Positions 32,951 through 41,900 of a DNA stretch of 64,000 bases are shown here, piece after piece. Numbering within the stretch: position 1 is the first letter of the stretch; the number at the start of each line of letters is the position of its first letter. Source of the DNA: Paenibacillus roseus (GTDB lineage: Bacteria; Bacillota; Bacilli; Paenibacillales; Paenibacillaceae). Location of the stretch: positions 1 to 64,000 of the forward strand of contig NZ_JAELUP010000117.1 of assembly GCF_016424485.1 (NCBI RefSeq). The letters run 5' to 3'. A program made the translations under genes and the position numbers. The notes beneath the pieces were generated by a model. That model saw only the letters and a list, made by a program, of their open reading frames with translations. It was not told the origin of the DNA and ran no database searches.

Positions 32951-34123
32951 TTAGGAATAAACAGTTTCGGATTTCGGCTGGACTGTCCGGCGGCCCGTCA
33001 CGAACTCCTGCTCGGCAATAAGCATTTCGTGCATCTGAGTTGTTCCCTCGATAATTTCATTGATTTTTGCATCCCGGAAATAACGCTCGACCGGATATCC
33101 ATCATGGCAGCCGTTGGCGCCATGGATCTGCACCGTGTCGCCGACAATTTTGCCAAGCATCGTCGAAGCAAAATATTTAGCCGTCCACGTTTCCATAATG
33201 CTGTCCGGGTCTCCAATATCCCGCAAATAGCCTGCTTTGTAGCACAGCAGCCGCGCAGCCTTTACCTGCACCGCCATTTCGGATACCATCTTCTGAATAA
33301 GCTGATTGTCTCGCAGCGGCCGGCCGAACTGGATTCTTGTGCTTCCATACTCCACCGCTGCCTCCAGACAAGCCTGGGCCAATCCAACGCAGCCGCAAGC
33401 TATTGTATATCTGCCATAATCCAGGCATGGCAACGCAATATGGGTCAGCCCCATGCCGACTTGCCCAAGCAAGTTTTGTTTTGGGATTCGGCATTCGGTC
33501 ATTACAACTTCCGCAATCATCGAGCCTCTGGCGCCAAGCAGGCCAAACATGGGCGAGACGGTCAGCCCGGGGCGTTCCCGCTCAACGAGAAAGGCCGCAG
33601 GCTTGCCGTTGCACTTTGCAAAAATGAGGAAAAGATTCGCGATTTGGGCGACGGTGATCCATTTCTTCGTTCCTGTCAGCACATACTCGTCTCCGTCCAG
33701 AACGGCTGTCGTCTCGATGCTTTTGGCATCGCTGCCGGCGCCTGGCTCTGTCAGTCCGAACGCTGCCAACACCCCGCCTGAGGCCAGTTGGGGCAGCCAC
33801 TGGTTCCGCTGCTGCTCCGTACCCCAGCGCAATATAGCCAGGGATACCATTCCATGTACGGTCAACAGGCTTCTGGCTGAAGAGCAGCCGCGCCCGATTT
33901 CCTCGTTAAGAATGCCGCATGTCACATTATCCAGTCCCATACCGCCATAGTTTTTCGGCAGCATTGAACCTAAATAGCCAGCATCGATCATGCTTTTGAG
34001 CATATCCGGGTGGATGCGCTCCTCGCGGTCATTTCGATCAGCAAGCGGAACAATATGCTCATCCACAAACGCGTCAAATTGTTCCTGCCATTGGCTCTGC
34101 TCCGGCGTTAGCTCCAGCTTCAT
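32951..34123 (-). CDS. FkbI-like acyl-CoA dehydrogenase (extender-unit oxidation)
   Basis: 390-aa flavoprotein of the acyl-CoA dehydrogenase family: ELTPEQSQWQEQF start, FGLTEPGAGSDAKS and KKWITVAQ FAD-binding loops, RIQFGRPLRDNQLIQ and the C-terminal DAKINEIIEGTTQMHEM. In FkbI-type enzymes it takes part in oxidising glyceryl-ACP to hydroxymalonyl-ACP together with the FkbK-type dehydrogenase. GGGAGG seven bases before the ATG supports the start. It lies between the ACP gene (14 bp upstream) and the fkbH-like gene (13 bp downstream) in one operon. Confidence 0.9.
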   Translation of the reverse strand: MKLELTPEQSQWQEQFDAFVDEHIVPLADRNDREERIHPDMLKSMIDAGYLGSMLPKNYGGMGLDNVTCGILNEEIGRGCSSARSLLTVHGMVSLAILRWGTEQQRNQWLPQLASGGVLAAFGLTEPGAGSDAKSIETTAVLDGDEYVLTGTKKWITVAQIANLFLIFAKCNGKPAAFLVERERPGLTVSPMFGLLGARGSMIAEVVMTECRIPKQNLLGQVGMGLTHIALPCLDYGRYTIACGCVGLAQACLEAAVEYGSTRIQFGRPLRDNQLIQKMVSEMAVQVKAARLLCYKAGYLRDIGDPDSIMETWTAKYFASTMLGKIVGDTVQIHGANGCHDGYPVERYFRDAKINEIIEGTTQMHEMLIAEQEFVTGRRTVQPKSETVYS

Positions 34124-34137
34124 CGTAATTCCTCCCG

Positions 34138-34392
34138 CTACAATTGTTGGTCAACCACTGTTTTCTCTTCAATTAAAGCTGCCATCCGGTTAATCGTCCG
34201 GAAATTGTCCAAATCCATATCTTTGCTGTCGATAGTGACTGCAAACTCCTTCTCCAGAAACATTACAAGCTGCATGGCGAACAATGAATTGACGAAGCCG
34301 AGCGCAAAAATATCCTCATCGTCCGCAAGCTCATGTTTGCGGAAAAACCGGGATAAAAATTTTTTGATTTTCACTTTGTTCTCTTCCATCAT
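34138..34392 (-). CDS. discrete acyl carrier protein (FkbJ-like)
   Basis: 84-aa stand-alone ACP. The phosphopantetheine Ser is in ALGFVNSLFAMQLV, a motif typical of the FkbJ/ZmaD class of extender-unit carriers rather than of fatty-acid AcpP (GADSLD). It would carry the glyceryl and then the hydroxymalonyl group. AAGGAG seven bases before the ATG at 34392 is the better start than the ATG at 34410. It is placed between the FkbK-like and FkbI-like genes. Confidence 0.92.
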   Translation of the reverse strand: MMEENKVKIKKFLSRFFRKHELADDEDIFALGFVNSLFAMQLVMFLEKEFAVTIDSKDMDLDNFRTINRMAALIEEKTVVDQQL

Positions 34393-34416
34393 TGACACTC
34401 TCCTTGTCATTTTAAA

Positions 34417-35259
34417 TTAGTACGTATAAAAGCCTTGGCCGCTCTTTTTGCCGTGCAGCCCCGCGTCCACCATCTTTTGCAGCAGCGGACAACAGCGGAA
34501 TTTGGGGTCCTGGTAGCTCTCATAGAGAACGTGCAGTGAATGCACAACCGTATCCAGTCCGATCAAATCAGCTGTTTCCAACGGTCCCATCGCATGTCCA
34601 TAGCATTTTTTGAAAATATCGTCCACTTCCTCGGCTGTCGCCACCTGATCCTGCACCACAAAGGCGGCTTCATTCATGAACAAATGGGAAATCCGATTGG
34701 ACACAAAGCCCGGATAATCGTTTACGAGAATCATTTCCTTGCCCATCAAGCCCAGCAGTTCCTCGACCGCACGTATACATTCATCCGACGTATAATAGCC
34801 CCGGATAACCTCGACGGTCTTTTTCAACGGCACCGGGTTCATGAAATGCGTACCGATAACTTGCGACGCCCGGCTTGTGACCGCAGCGAGCTTCGTAATG
34901 GAGATACAGGACGTATTGATCATAAAAATGCAATCCTCACGGCATATGTCGTCGATAAGCTCGTAGATACCCCGCTTCACCTCCCAGTTTTCCGTCGCAT
35001 TTTCAATGACAAAGTTGACATCGGCAAGCATCTGGTGCTCTGTTGTAAATTGAATGCGTCCCATAATCTGCTCCGCGGCCTCTACCTTTTCAGAGGAGCC
35101 GAATAGGGCTCGAAAACGCAGCTGGTTTGCTATTTCCGCTCTCGTATGCTCAAGCTTCGCTTGATCAATATCAACCACCACAACCGATAACCCTGATTGG
35201 GCCAGTGCTTGGGCAACCCCGCTTCCCATCACACCTGCTCCGATTACTCCTACTCTCAC
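34417..35259 (-). CDS. FkbK-like 3-hydroxyacyl-CoA dehydrogenase
   Basis: 280-aa NAD-dependent dehydrogenase of the HbdA family. The N-terminal Rossmann motif VGVIGAGVMGSGVAQ, the FVIENATENWEVKR segment, the catalytic His region IGTHFMNPVPL, DYPGFVSNRI and the C-terminal HGKKSGQGFYTY are all present. In FkbK-type function it oxidises the glyceryl-ACP alcohol. The GTG at 35259 (GGGAG a few bases upstream) gives an N-terminus right at the Rossmann motif; an in-frame TTG at 35295 lacks a ribosome site. It is the first of the four extender-unit genes, directly after the NRPS gene. Confidence 0.9.
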   Translation of the reverse strand: MRVGVIGAGVMGSGVAQALAQSGLSVVVVDIDQAKLEHTRAEIANQLRFRALFGSSEKVEAAEQIMGRIQFTTEHQMLADVNFVIENATENWEVKRGIYELIDDICREDCIFMINTSCISITKLAAVTSRASQVIGTHFMNPVPLKKTVEVIRGYYTSDECIRAVEELLGLMGKEMILVNDYPGFVSNRISHLFMNEAAFVVQDQVATAEEVDDIFKKCYGHAMGPLETADLIGLDTVVHSLHVLYESYQDPKFRCCPLLQKMVDAGLHGKKSGQGFYTY

Positions 35260-35303
35260 TGCGCTCCCACTTCTTTCTACATTGAATTTTTGCAAACTTT
35301 TTC

Positions 35304-38300
35304 CTAGCCAGACGTTGTAATTTTTTCCAATTCATCGTGATCAGGAATGATCCCGGCCAGTTTGTCCGCATATTCACGCTCCAGCGCGAATGCCAGATCA
35401 AACTGCCCGCATAGCAGCGTTACCGTTTCCGGCCTTAGTTTGGCGGAAAACACTGACTTGGCCACCTTGGCGCGGATTTGCTTCCACACTTCCAGAATGG
35501 AGTCCACATCAGGCTGGAGCTGAAGGTAAGGGCCAAGCAGCTGCTCGTAGCGATACTTGTCAAACAGCTTCGCGTTGACGATTTGATTCAGCGCGTCAAG
35601 CAGACGCTCACCGTCTTGTGCAAGGAAACGTTCGTCTCGCATCTTTTGGCTAACTACTTGAATAAATCGTTCCAGGGCGGACATGCTGGCGCTGATCATC
35701 CGCCGCCGTTCCCCGGCCGCAACGCTGGAAGCGATTAAACGGTTCACATCCGAGGACTCATCCTTGCCAGCGGCTGCGGACAGCTCGTAATAAACCGGCT
35801 CCTCGCTGCCAAACTCGTCCAGATAGCCCAAATGGCCTTGCAGGGTGTCCTCATAGCTGACCCAGCGCTTCCGGTACGTTAAATTTTCAATATGGTCGTG
35901 CTCGATCACGCTGAACACTTGCCTTGAATCGTCGAAGCCGAACACCAGCCAGGAATGCGGCCAATGCTTCGTTTGATAGGTTTCCGTCCGGTCTGTGGCA
36001 TAGTAGCAGTCAATCCGCACGATTGCCAGCTTATTGCTGCGGACGGCCTGCTTGATTTCCCCGACGACGTCCCGGCCCGCCATTCTCATATCCATCGCAA
36101 TTCCCATGCTGCCCAACAAATTGTACAGCGGCACTGCAGACTCGTACCCGACCTGAAAATGTACGTTTGCCTCATCAAACTTGTATACAACCGTATCATT
36201 GACCAGAAGAGGCAGCAGGCTTCTCTCAAAATAGCGGATAGACGGAAACAGCGAATGATAGAAACATTCCTTGTAAAAGACATCGTTGAACGGCTCAATC
36301 CGCTCATCATGCGCGACTTTCACCCATGTTGCGCCGGCGAACGCTTCAATACCGGCTGGCAAGCTGGCGTCCTCTGCAACATTGCCTGTCGGGGCGTCCT
36401 TTATCCTGTTCAGGAATCCTCTAATTGTCGGATAACGGTACAGATCTTCGCCATCAAAAGCGAATCCTGCCTTCTCCAGCTCTACCTCCAGGCGCAGCGC
36501 CTTCAGGGAATGGCCGCCCGCATTGAAGAAATCATCGGTCACACCGATTCCCTCTACTTCCAGCACCGACTTCCAGATAAGCAGCAGCCGCTCCTCCTGC
36601 TCGCTGGCAGGCGGCTCTCCGATAAACAGCCTGTCGGACAACGCATACGGGTCAGGCAATTGCTTTCGATCGATTTTGCCATTCGGCGTATATGGAAGCT
36701 CGTCAAGCGGAATGTAGAACGATGGCAGCATATAATCCGGCAGTTTGGAGGCGATCGCACTTCTTAGCTCATCAGCGGTTATACGGGTCTGGGAAACGTA
36801 ATAGGCGCATAAAATCCGGTTGCCCTGACCGTCCTCCTTTGCTTGGCAGACCGCCGCCTTTACTTCTCGCATACCGAGAAGCGCAGACTCGATCTCCCCG
36901 AGTTCCACCCGAAAGCCCCTGATTTTCACTTGATTGTCGATGCGTCCTAAAAACTCGATTTCTCCATCCGGCAGCCGTCTGGCTAAATCACCAGTCCGGT
37001 ACATTCTGCCCCCTCCAAAAGGGCAGGGTACGAACCGCTCGGCTGTCAGTTGCTCGCGCTGCCAGTAACCGATGGCCATACCGTCCCCCGCAATGCATAG
37101 TTCGCCTGCTACTCCCTCAGGCAGTTGCCGCATTCGCGAATCGACAATATACAGTTGCGTATTGGCAATGGGCGTCCCAAGGGTAATAGAGGATGCATGC
37201 GTAACATTCTTCACGGCAGACCACACCGTTGTTTCCGTCGGGCCGTACATATTGTAAATGTCCGCTTGTCCGCACCGTTCCCGGAGCTTGCGAAGCAGTT
37301 CCTCCGGGAACGCTTCGCCGCCAAGCATCAATGTTGTCACGTGTGCGAGTCCTGCCTCCGCAGCTTCATCGTTCAGCAGCAGCTGCACCCGTGACGGGGT
37401 TGCCTGAAACAGCTGAATTTGATGATCTGCAAGCCATCTGTTTAACAAAGCCGGACTTTGCTGCTCTTGTTCGCCAGCGATGACGACAGTGAGGCCCTGA
37501 GTTAATGGCAGCAGCGTCTCCAGTACGAAAATATCAAAGGAGAGCGTCGTCACGGCAGCAATCCTCTTGCCTTCGGTGAATGAGGGGATACACTCGGTAA
37601 TGCCGGTGATGAAATTGACCACCGACCGGTGCGGAACAAGCACCCCCTTCGGCAAGCCGGTCGAGCCGGATGTGTAGATCAAATAGGCGGCATCTTCGGG
37701 AGCACTGACATCGAACAACATAAATCCGCTCTCTTCATAGATCGAGCTGTCGTCCACATCCAACACCGCACCCTGAAAGGGAACCGTCTCCACAAACCCG
37801 CTCTGCGTTAGCAATACGGCTGATCCGCTATCATTCAACATGTGCGCAATCCGATCGGACGGATAGGTTGGATCAATCGGTACATAAGCGCCCCCGGCCT
37901 TTAAGACCGCCAGAATCGCAACGATCATCTCCGGTGACCGGTTCGTCATAATGGCGGCAACCTGCTGCCGTCCGATCCCTTTTGTCCGGAGCAGGCAGGC
38001 AAGTCGATCCGAGCGTTCCTTCAGTTGGCCGTAAGTGAGCTCTTGACTGGCAAACCGCAGAGCCGTCCATTCGGGCGTCCTCTGTGCCTGATGGTCAAAC
38101 AGCTCATGAATCGTTTTATCCTTTGGATAACAAACCGCTGTGGAGTTGAGCGCTTCGAGCTCGTCGACCTCCTCCGGCAAGAGCATCTTCACATGGCTTA
38201 ACGGCATACTGCTGTCTTGGAGCGCCTCGTCCAAAAAGCTGATGAAATGGCGGCCGATGCGTTCTATAAAACGCCGGGAATACATCGATCGTTCATACAG

Positions 38301-38921
38301 CAACTCCAGCAGGAGACGATCTTCCTCCAAAGAAAAATAAAAGGTAACCGTCGCCTGCGCGTCCTGGAGATAGATCGGAGCATGCAGCGTATTCATCGCA
38401 ACGACCGTCTTGAAAGCGGGCGCTGCCGCTTCAGCATCCTGCTTGATCAGCCTGATCACGGCAGAATAAGAGATATGCTTGTACTTCCTCGCTTCCTGGA
38501 CAGTTTGGCTGACATGCCTTATATAAGATTTGAAAGAAAGCGCCTCGTCCACGTCCATTTGCAACGCGGTCAACTGATCGGGGACGCTGCTCTCTCCCGT
38601 TCGACGCCCGGACGGCATGCCGACGGTCACCGTTTGCTCTCCTGTATATCGGTGAAGCACATAAAGCACCCCGGACAAAAGCAGCGCATATATTCCCTGA
38701 TGGGAACCACTGCTTGCCGACAACAGCTTTTCTGTCAAAGCTGCCGGGAGCCTGCAGTTGACCAACTCGGGCACTCCGGTACGCGACTTCTGCTCCCTCA
38801 GATCCCCCTCAAAGCCCGAAGGCAAGGAGTCAGGATCGAGTTTTCCAAGCCAATACTCCCGCTCCTCCTCCCACTTGCCGCTCGTCAGGAGCAAGTTGTC
38901 CGAATAGGAATCTATTCCCAC
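35304..38921 (-). CDS. NRPS: partial C - A(Gly) - PCP - BtrH-like terminal domain
   Basis: 1205 aa. Residues about 15-250 match only the C-terminal lobe of a condensation domain (EREYWLGKLD onward), with no HHxxxDG. The adenylation domain (about 268-775) has YTSGSTGLPKG, FDIFVLE, NMYGPTETTVWS, YRTGDLARRLPDG, KIRGFRVELGEIE and NGKIDRK. The ten specificity residues read D-I-L-Q-M-G-M-V-W-K, close to the glycine code. The PCP Ser is in NAGGHSLKAL (about 805). Residues about 855-1060 resemble the BtrH N-terminal, papain/C39-like domain (Cys in KECFYHSLF about 886, His in KHWPHSWLVFGFDD about 988); the rest is helical. BtrH moves an acyl group from a carrier protein to an amine, so an amide-forming release is inferred. 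GTG start with GGGAGG eight bases upstream. Confidence 0.88.
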   Translation of the reverse strand: MGIDSYSDNLLLTSGKWEEEREYWLGKLDPDSLPSGFEGDLREQKSRTGVPELVNCRLPAALTEKLLSASSGSHQGIYALLLSGVLYVLHRYTGEQTVTVGMPSGRRTGESSVPDQLTALQMDVDEALSFKSYIRHVSQTVQEARKYKHISYSAVIRLIKQDAEAAAPAFKTVVAMNTLHAPIYLQDAQATVTFYFSLEEDRLLLELLYERSMYSRRFIERIGRHFISFLDEALQDSSMPLSHVKMLLPEEVDELEALNSTAVCYPKDKTIHELFDHQAQRTPEWTALRFASQELTYGQLKERSDRLACLLRTKGIGRQQVAAIMTNRSPEMIVAILAVLKAGGAYVPIDPTYPSDRIAHMLNDSGSAVLLTQSGFVETVPFQGAVLDVDDSSIYEESGFMLFDVSAPEDAAYLIYTSGSTGLPKGVLVPHRSVVNFITGITECIPSFTEGKRIAAVTTLSFDIFVLETLLPLTQGLTVVIAGEQEQQSPALLNRWLADHQIQLFQATPSRVQLLLNDEAAEAGLAHVTTLMLGGEAFPEELLRKLRERCGQADIYNMYGPTETTVWSAVKNVTHASSITLGTPIANTQLYIVDSRMRQLPEGVAGELCIAGDGMAIGYWQREQLTAERFVPCPFGGGRMYRTGDLARRLPDGEIEFLGRIDNQVKIRGFRVELGEIESALLGMREVKAAVCQAKEDGQGNRILCAYYVSQTRITADELRSAIASKLPDYMLPSFYIPLDELPYTPNGKIDRKQLPDPYALSDRLFIGEPPASEQEERLLLIWKSVLEVEGIGVTDDFFNAGGHSLKALRLEVELEKAGFAFDGEDLYRYPTIRGFLNRIKDAPTGNVAEDASLPAGIEAFAGATWVKVAHDERIEPFNDVFYKECFYHSLFPSIRYFERSLLPLLVNDTVVYKFDEANVHFQVGYESAVPLYNLLGSMGIAMDMRMAGRDVVGEIKQAVRSNKLAIVRIDCYYATDRTETYQTKHWPHSWLVFGFDDSRQVFSVIEHDHIENLTYRKRWVSYEDTLQGHLGYLDEFGSEEPVYYELSAAAGKDESSDVNRLIASSVAAGERRRMISASMSALERFIQVVSQKMRDERFLAQDGERLLDALNQIVNAKLFDKYRYEQLLGPYLQLQPDVDSILEVWKQIRAKVAKSVFSAKLRPETVTLLCGQFDLAFALEREYADKLAGIIPDHDELEKITTSG

Positions 38922-38961
38922 GCCATGTCCCTCCCATCACTTCCACTCATACGGTAGAAAT

Positions 38962-41900
38962 CTACAAGTTAAAGGAAATTTCCTCGTCTTCCTCATATGC
39001 CGGGTTCAAGGCTCCCAAGCTTGCCAGCTCAATATCCTGCAACCGTGTCTGTGGCGCAGCAGCAATGGACACCAATATGCTCAAATAGTCTTCGAGCATC
39101 CGCTCAGCCGTCTGTGGACGGAACAGCAGCGTATTGTATTCCAATCTCAGCTGAAGCTGACCGCCCTTGTCCATTGCCTCCAATGTCAGGTCGTAATCGG
39201 TCAGATTGTAAATATGCTCAAGCGATCGCCCAATTGACCTTTCTTCAACCTGAATATTCTGATAGATAAAGACCGTATCAAATACCAGGCGCCTGTTTGG
39301 AGTTCGCTGTACGTCCAACTGATAGATGAGTTCATCGAGCGGGTAATCCTGATTGTTGAAAGCCAGGACTGCACTCGCTTTTACCTGCTCCAGGCAGTTC
39401 AGGAATGTCAGCTCCCTCTGCGGCTTAACCCGCATCGCAATCATATTGATAAACATGCCGACAATTTTGTCCATCTCCCGCCTTGGCCGGCCGGTAACCG
39501 GCGAGCCGATAACCAGGTCGTCCTGTGCGGTATACTTCGACAGCAGCAAAGCATAAGCGGCAAGCAGCAGCATATACATGGTCGTCCCCGTACTCCCTGC
39601 CAGCTTTTTAAGCTTATCTGTCAGCTCCCTGTCTGCAAGGCGCAGTGTTAATCCGCTTTCGAATGCCAATTGCTCCGGTCTGCCGAAATCCAAAGGCAAC
39701 TGCAACGTTGGAATGCCGTCCGCAAAAGCATGCTGCCAAAATTCCTGTTGATGCTTCATCCCCTCCGAATGCAACAACGACAGTTGCCATTCCACTGCGT
39801 CCTTGTACTGATAGGCAAGAGCAGGCAGCGCTTCACCCTTGTACAGCTGTATAAGCTCCCGCATGAAAATCTCCATCGATATGCCGTCTGTAATAATGTG
39901 ATGGGCATCATACAGCAAGTAGTACTTATCTTCCTCCACCTTCACCAGACCAAGCCTGAACAGCGGCGGTGCGTTCAAATCGAACGGCTGCCTGAACCGG
40001 TATATAATCTCTTGCGCCTCTTCCTCGTCGGCCTGCCAGTAAGCGAGCTGAAAGTCCGCCTGATCCCGAATGAGTTGCACGATTTCCCCGTCCATGCTTG
40101 TGACGGCCGTACGGAGCACCTCATGACGATCGATCAAGCGACGCACTGCCAGCTCCATCCGTTCAGGCTCAATTCGTATGTTCAATAAAGAAACGCGGAA
40201 TTGATTGTTGCTCGTATTCTGTGGCTGCCGCTTGAAAGCGAGAAACATTCGTCTTTGGGCGTGGGATGCAGGATAATAAGGCTTATCCTCTGCCTTCTGC
40301 ATTGGCGGATACGAGTAGAAGCGGGCAGGCTCCTTGCCAGCGGCTTGATTGCTCAAATGCTCCGCCAATTGAGCGACAGTGGTATGCTCGAATAATTCAC
40401 TCATTTGCACCGCTTCAAACGTATGCGTTTCTATCTCGCCCTGAAGCTTCATCAAGACGAGCGAGTCAGCTCCCATTTCGAAGAAATTGTCATAGATGTC
40501 GATCTCTTCGTAGCCGAAGACATGTTTGCAACATAACGCAAGCTTCTGCTCCAACTCGGAATACGGGCCTTCTCCGCGGCCAAGCAGAGTAACGCCATCG
40601 GCGCTGCGCGTGCTCTTCTGCGCTCCGCCGCCGCTTGGCTTTTTCTTCTGCTCTTTCTTCGCGGCAATGCGTTGCCTGATCGAATCCGAGCAAGCTACTC
40701 CTGAGCGCTCCAGCAGCATGGCTCCGGCTCCGTCATAGTGGACTTGTCCGATCAGCGCTCTGCTCGAATTGTGCCGCAGCAGCAAGGACAATCCTTCCAA
40801 GCCTTGATCAGTCGGCAAGGTTTTGAAGATGGTATCGAACACATGACCGCCGTCAAAGGCCATGCCTGTTTCCTTCCATGTCGTCCAGTTGACGGTGAGC
40901 GTTCGTCCGGCTCTTCCTTGCCGATAAGCAGCATAGGCGTCCAGGTACGCATTCGCGGCCGCATAATCCCCTTGACCGCGGGCCGTGAAGATTGTAGCAA
41001 CCGATGAGAACATAATGAAGAAATCCAGCGCCTCTCCCCGGGTAAGTGCGTCAAGCACCCATGTGCCGTAAACCTTGGGCGCATAAATGGCATCGAACAT
41101 GGCATCGCTTCTGTCCGCGAGCGGACCATCGCTGGAAACGCCTGCACCGTGTACGACCCCCAGAATGGCTCCATACTTGCTCTTCAATTGGGAAATTGCC
41201 TGCGACATGAAGTCGTAATCGGACACGTCGGCGCTGATGCATTCGACATTTGCTCCAAGCGTCTCCAGCTCCATCAGCGAGCCGAGCCGCTTCTTCAGCT
41301 TGTCCGAGGTATTGCTGTCATCAACAATTGTCTGCCACTGCGCGCGCGGCGGCAGCGGGGTCCTGTTGATGAGAGCCAGATTTACCTTGCCCGAAGCGGA
41401 AGCGGCGAACCACTTGGCCATTTCCAGCCCGATGCCGCCGAGCCCGCCGGTGATCAGGTATACGCCATTCTCTTTCAGGGTCAGGGAGCCGCTGTCTCCA
41501 GTCATACCGGCAAGCTCAGAGAAAACTTCGATATAGCGGTCGTTTCCTCGAAGTGCAACCGAATAAGCGCCGTCCGCTGCCTGAAGCTCACGCAGCAGCA
41601 GTTCGATTGGGACGTTGTCGTCCAAATCGATCATTTTGCAGAAAACGCCCGGCAGTTCCTTGGGGATTACCTTCCCCATGCCGTGAACAGGAGCATGATC
41701 CGGGTTAAGCAGCCCCTCTTCCCCGGAAGCCTGAATTGTATTGCGGGTGAGAATATGCAGGGCAAGGGAGTTGTCCCCCTCGGAGAGCGCTCTCGTCAAA
41801 TAAAACAGACTGTAAGCGCCGCGTTGCTGCCGCTGCTTCAACGTTTCCAGCGAGTCGCTGGCTTCCTGCTTATCCAGCGAAAACAAATGCACAATCTGAC

